Shown here piece after piece: positions 7,073-7,602 of a stretch of DNA of 7,602 nucleotides (the first letter of the stretch is position 1; each line of letters begins with the position of its first letter). Position numbers and translations under genes: made by a program. The DNA is from Deltaproteobacteria bacterium. GTDB taxonomy: Bacteria > Myxococcota_A > Polyangia > Haliangiales > Haliangiaceae. Where the stretch lies: the NCBI GenBank assembly GCA_013813945.1, contig JACCQV010000074.1, forward strand, positions 1 to 7,602. The letters run 5' to 3'. Under the pieces are notes generated by a model. It did not search any database. It was given only the letters and a program-made list of their open reading frames with translations, and was not told where the DNA came from.

Positions 7073-7079
7073 CCCCTCG

Positions 7080-7108
7080 AATCTGGGCGACGCAGGTATC
7101 GGTGTCAA
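7080..7108 (-). promoter_or_regulatory. Possible promoter for the TPR-peptidase gene
   Basis: The minus strand carries a perfect TTGACA at 7108-7103. Seventeen bases later lies CAGATT (7085-7080), a weak -10 with three of six matches. Transcription would start around 7073, almost at the ATG (7072), implying a nearly leaderless message and leaving the GAGGGG largely unused. It therefore remains a tentative call. Confidence 0.25.
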
Positions 7109-7132
7109 ACGGCATCAAGGTGGTATCCTCGA

Positions 7133-7602
7133 ATGGTGGCTGAGGTCTCGAAGGTACAAAATGAGGGCGCGCACGGCCTGTACAGCGCGTTCGACGCGTT
7201 CCTGAAGCAAGGGCTGCGCGAGTACTACGACCGCAGCTGGACCACGAGGAAGGGCAACTTCATCGCGCTCCTGATCGCCTCGGGCACGACGTCGTTCGCA
7301 ATGGCGAAGGACTCGATTGTCGACGGCTCCGGAACCAAGAAGGTCGCGATCGGCGCGGGCCTCATGATCGCGCTGCGGATCGGCCTCAAGTACGCGATCG
7401 GCGGACCTCTCGGCCTGGTCCTCTCGGTCGCCGCCGGTGCCTCGATGGTGTCCTATTTCATCAGGAACCAGAAGGACATCATCAAGAAGGTCACCCTGTA
7501 CAAGACCGTGATCGCCGACTCCGAGAAGCGCTACGACGAAGTGCAGTCGGGTTGGCGCGACGGCAAGTACGAGATCACCGATCGCAACCTCATGATCGAT
7601 GG
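7133..7602 (+). CDS. Unrecognised protein with three hydrophobic segments, 3' end outside window
   Basis: From the ATG at 7133 the frame is open for 156 codons to the window edge with no stop. AGGTGG at 7118-7123 is a plausible ribosome site nine bases upstream; a GTG at the next codon (7136) is an alternative start. The N-terminal 40 residues look helical and charged (LYSAFDAFLKQGLREYYDRSW). They are followed by hydrophobic, Gly/Ala-rich stretches at about residues 43-58, 70-90 and 91-110, then a charged helical region (RNQKDIIKKVTLYKTVIADS, EKRYDEVQSGWRDGKYE). There is no signal peptide. I do not recognise a family. The segment lengths fit either two to three short membrane helices or a membrane-associated hairpin with both ends in the cytoplasm. 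The gene is divergent from the TPR-peptidase gene, 60 bases away, so the two may share a control region, but nothing visible proves a functional link. Codon and base use match its neighbours. Confidence 0.8.
   Translation, partial: MVAEVSKVQNEGAHGLYSAFDAFLKQGLREYYDRSWTTRKGNFIALLIASGTTSFAMAKDSIVDGSGTKKVAIGAGLMIALRIGLKYAIGGPLGLVLSVAAGASMVSYFIRNQKDIIKKVTLYKTVIADSEKRYDEVQSGWRDGKYEITDRNLMID

Overview
This is a high-GC window holding six protein genes and no RNA genes, mobile elements or CRISPR arrays that I can see. The mix of genes suggests a myxobacterium or relative (Myxococcota, formerly Deltaproteobacteria). It has paired secreted PEGA-domain proteins, a PilZ domain fused to a response-regulator receiver, an NtrB-like kinase, and a large TPR protein with an embedded gluzincin protease. 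The taxon is inferred from gene content and base composition, not from a marker gene.

Layout. Positions 1-1858 (minus strand) hold two tandem paralogous genes for exported PEGA-type proteins. Their reading frames overlap by 4 nt at 629-632, and the second gene runs off the left edge. A 119-bp divergent intergenic region (1859-1977) separates them from a plus-strand pair: a membrane histidine kinase (1978-3495) and a PilZ-receiver protein (3545-4282), 49 nt apart. The stop of that pair lies 3 nt from the stop of a convergent minus-strand gene (4286-7072). That gene encodes a roughly 928-residue exported TPR / zinc-protease-like / TPR protein. A 60-bp divergent intergenic region (7073-7132) follows, and then a plus-strand gene for an unrecognised protein with several hydrophobic segments. 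It is cut by the right edge.

How they may work together. The kinase and the PilZ-receiver protein are the clearest functional unit. The kinase would phosphorylate the receiver, whose PilZ half carries the residues expected for c-di-GMP binding, so one protein could integrate a phosphorelay with the second messenger. No DNA-binding output domain is encoded in the window, so the output is probably protein-protein. The divergent PEGA pair and the TPR-protease are all predicted to be exported, and the PEGA protein seen whole also has two membrane segments. The neighbourhood therefore looks like an envelope-associated locus, but any regulatory link between its parts is inference.
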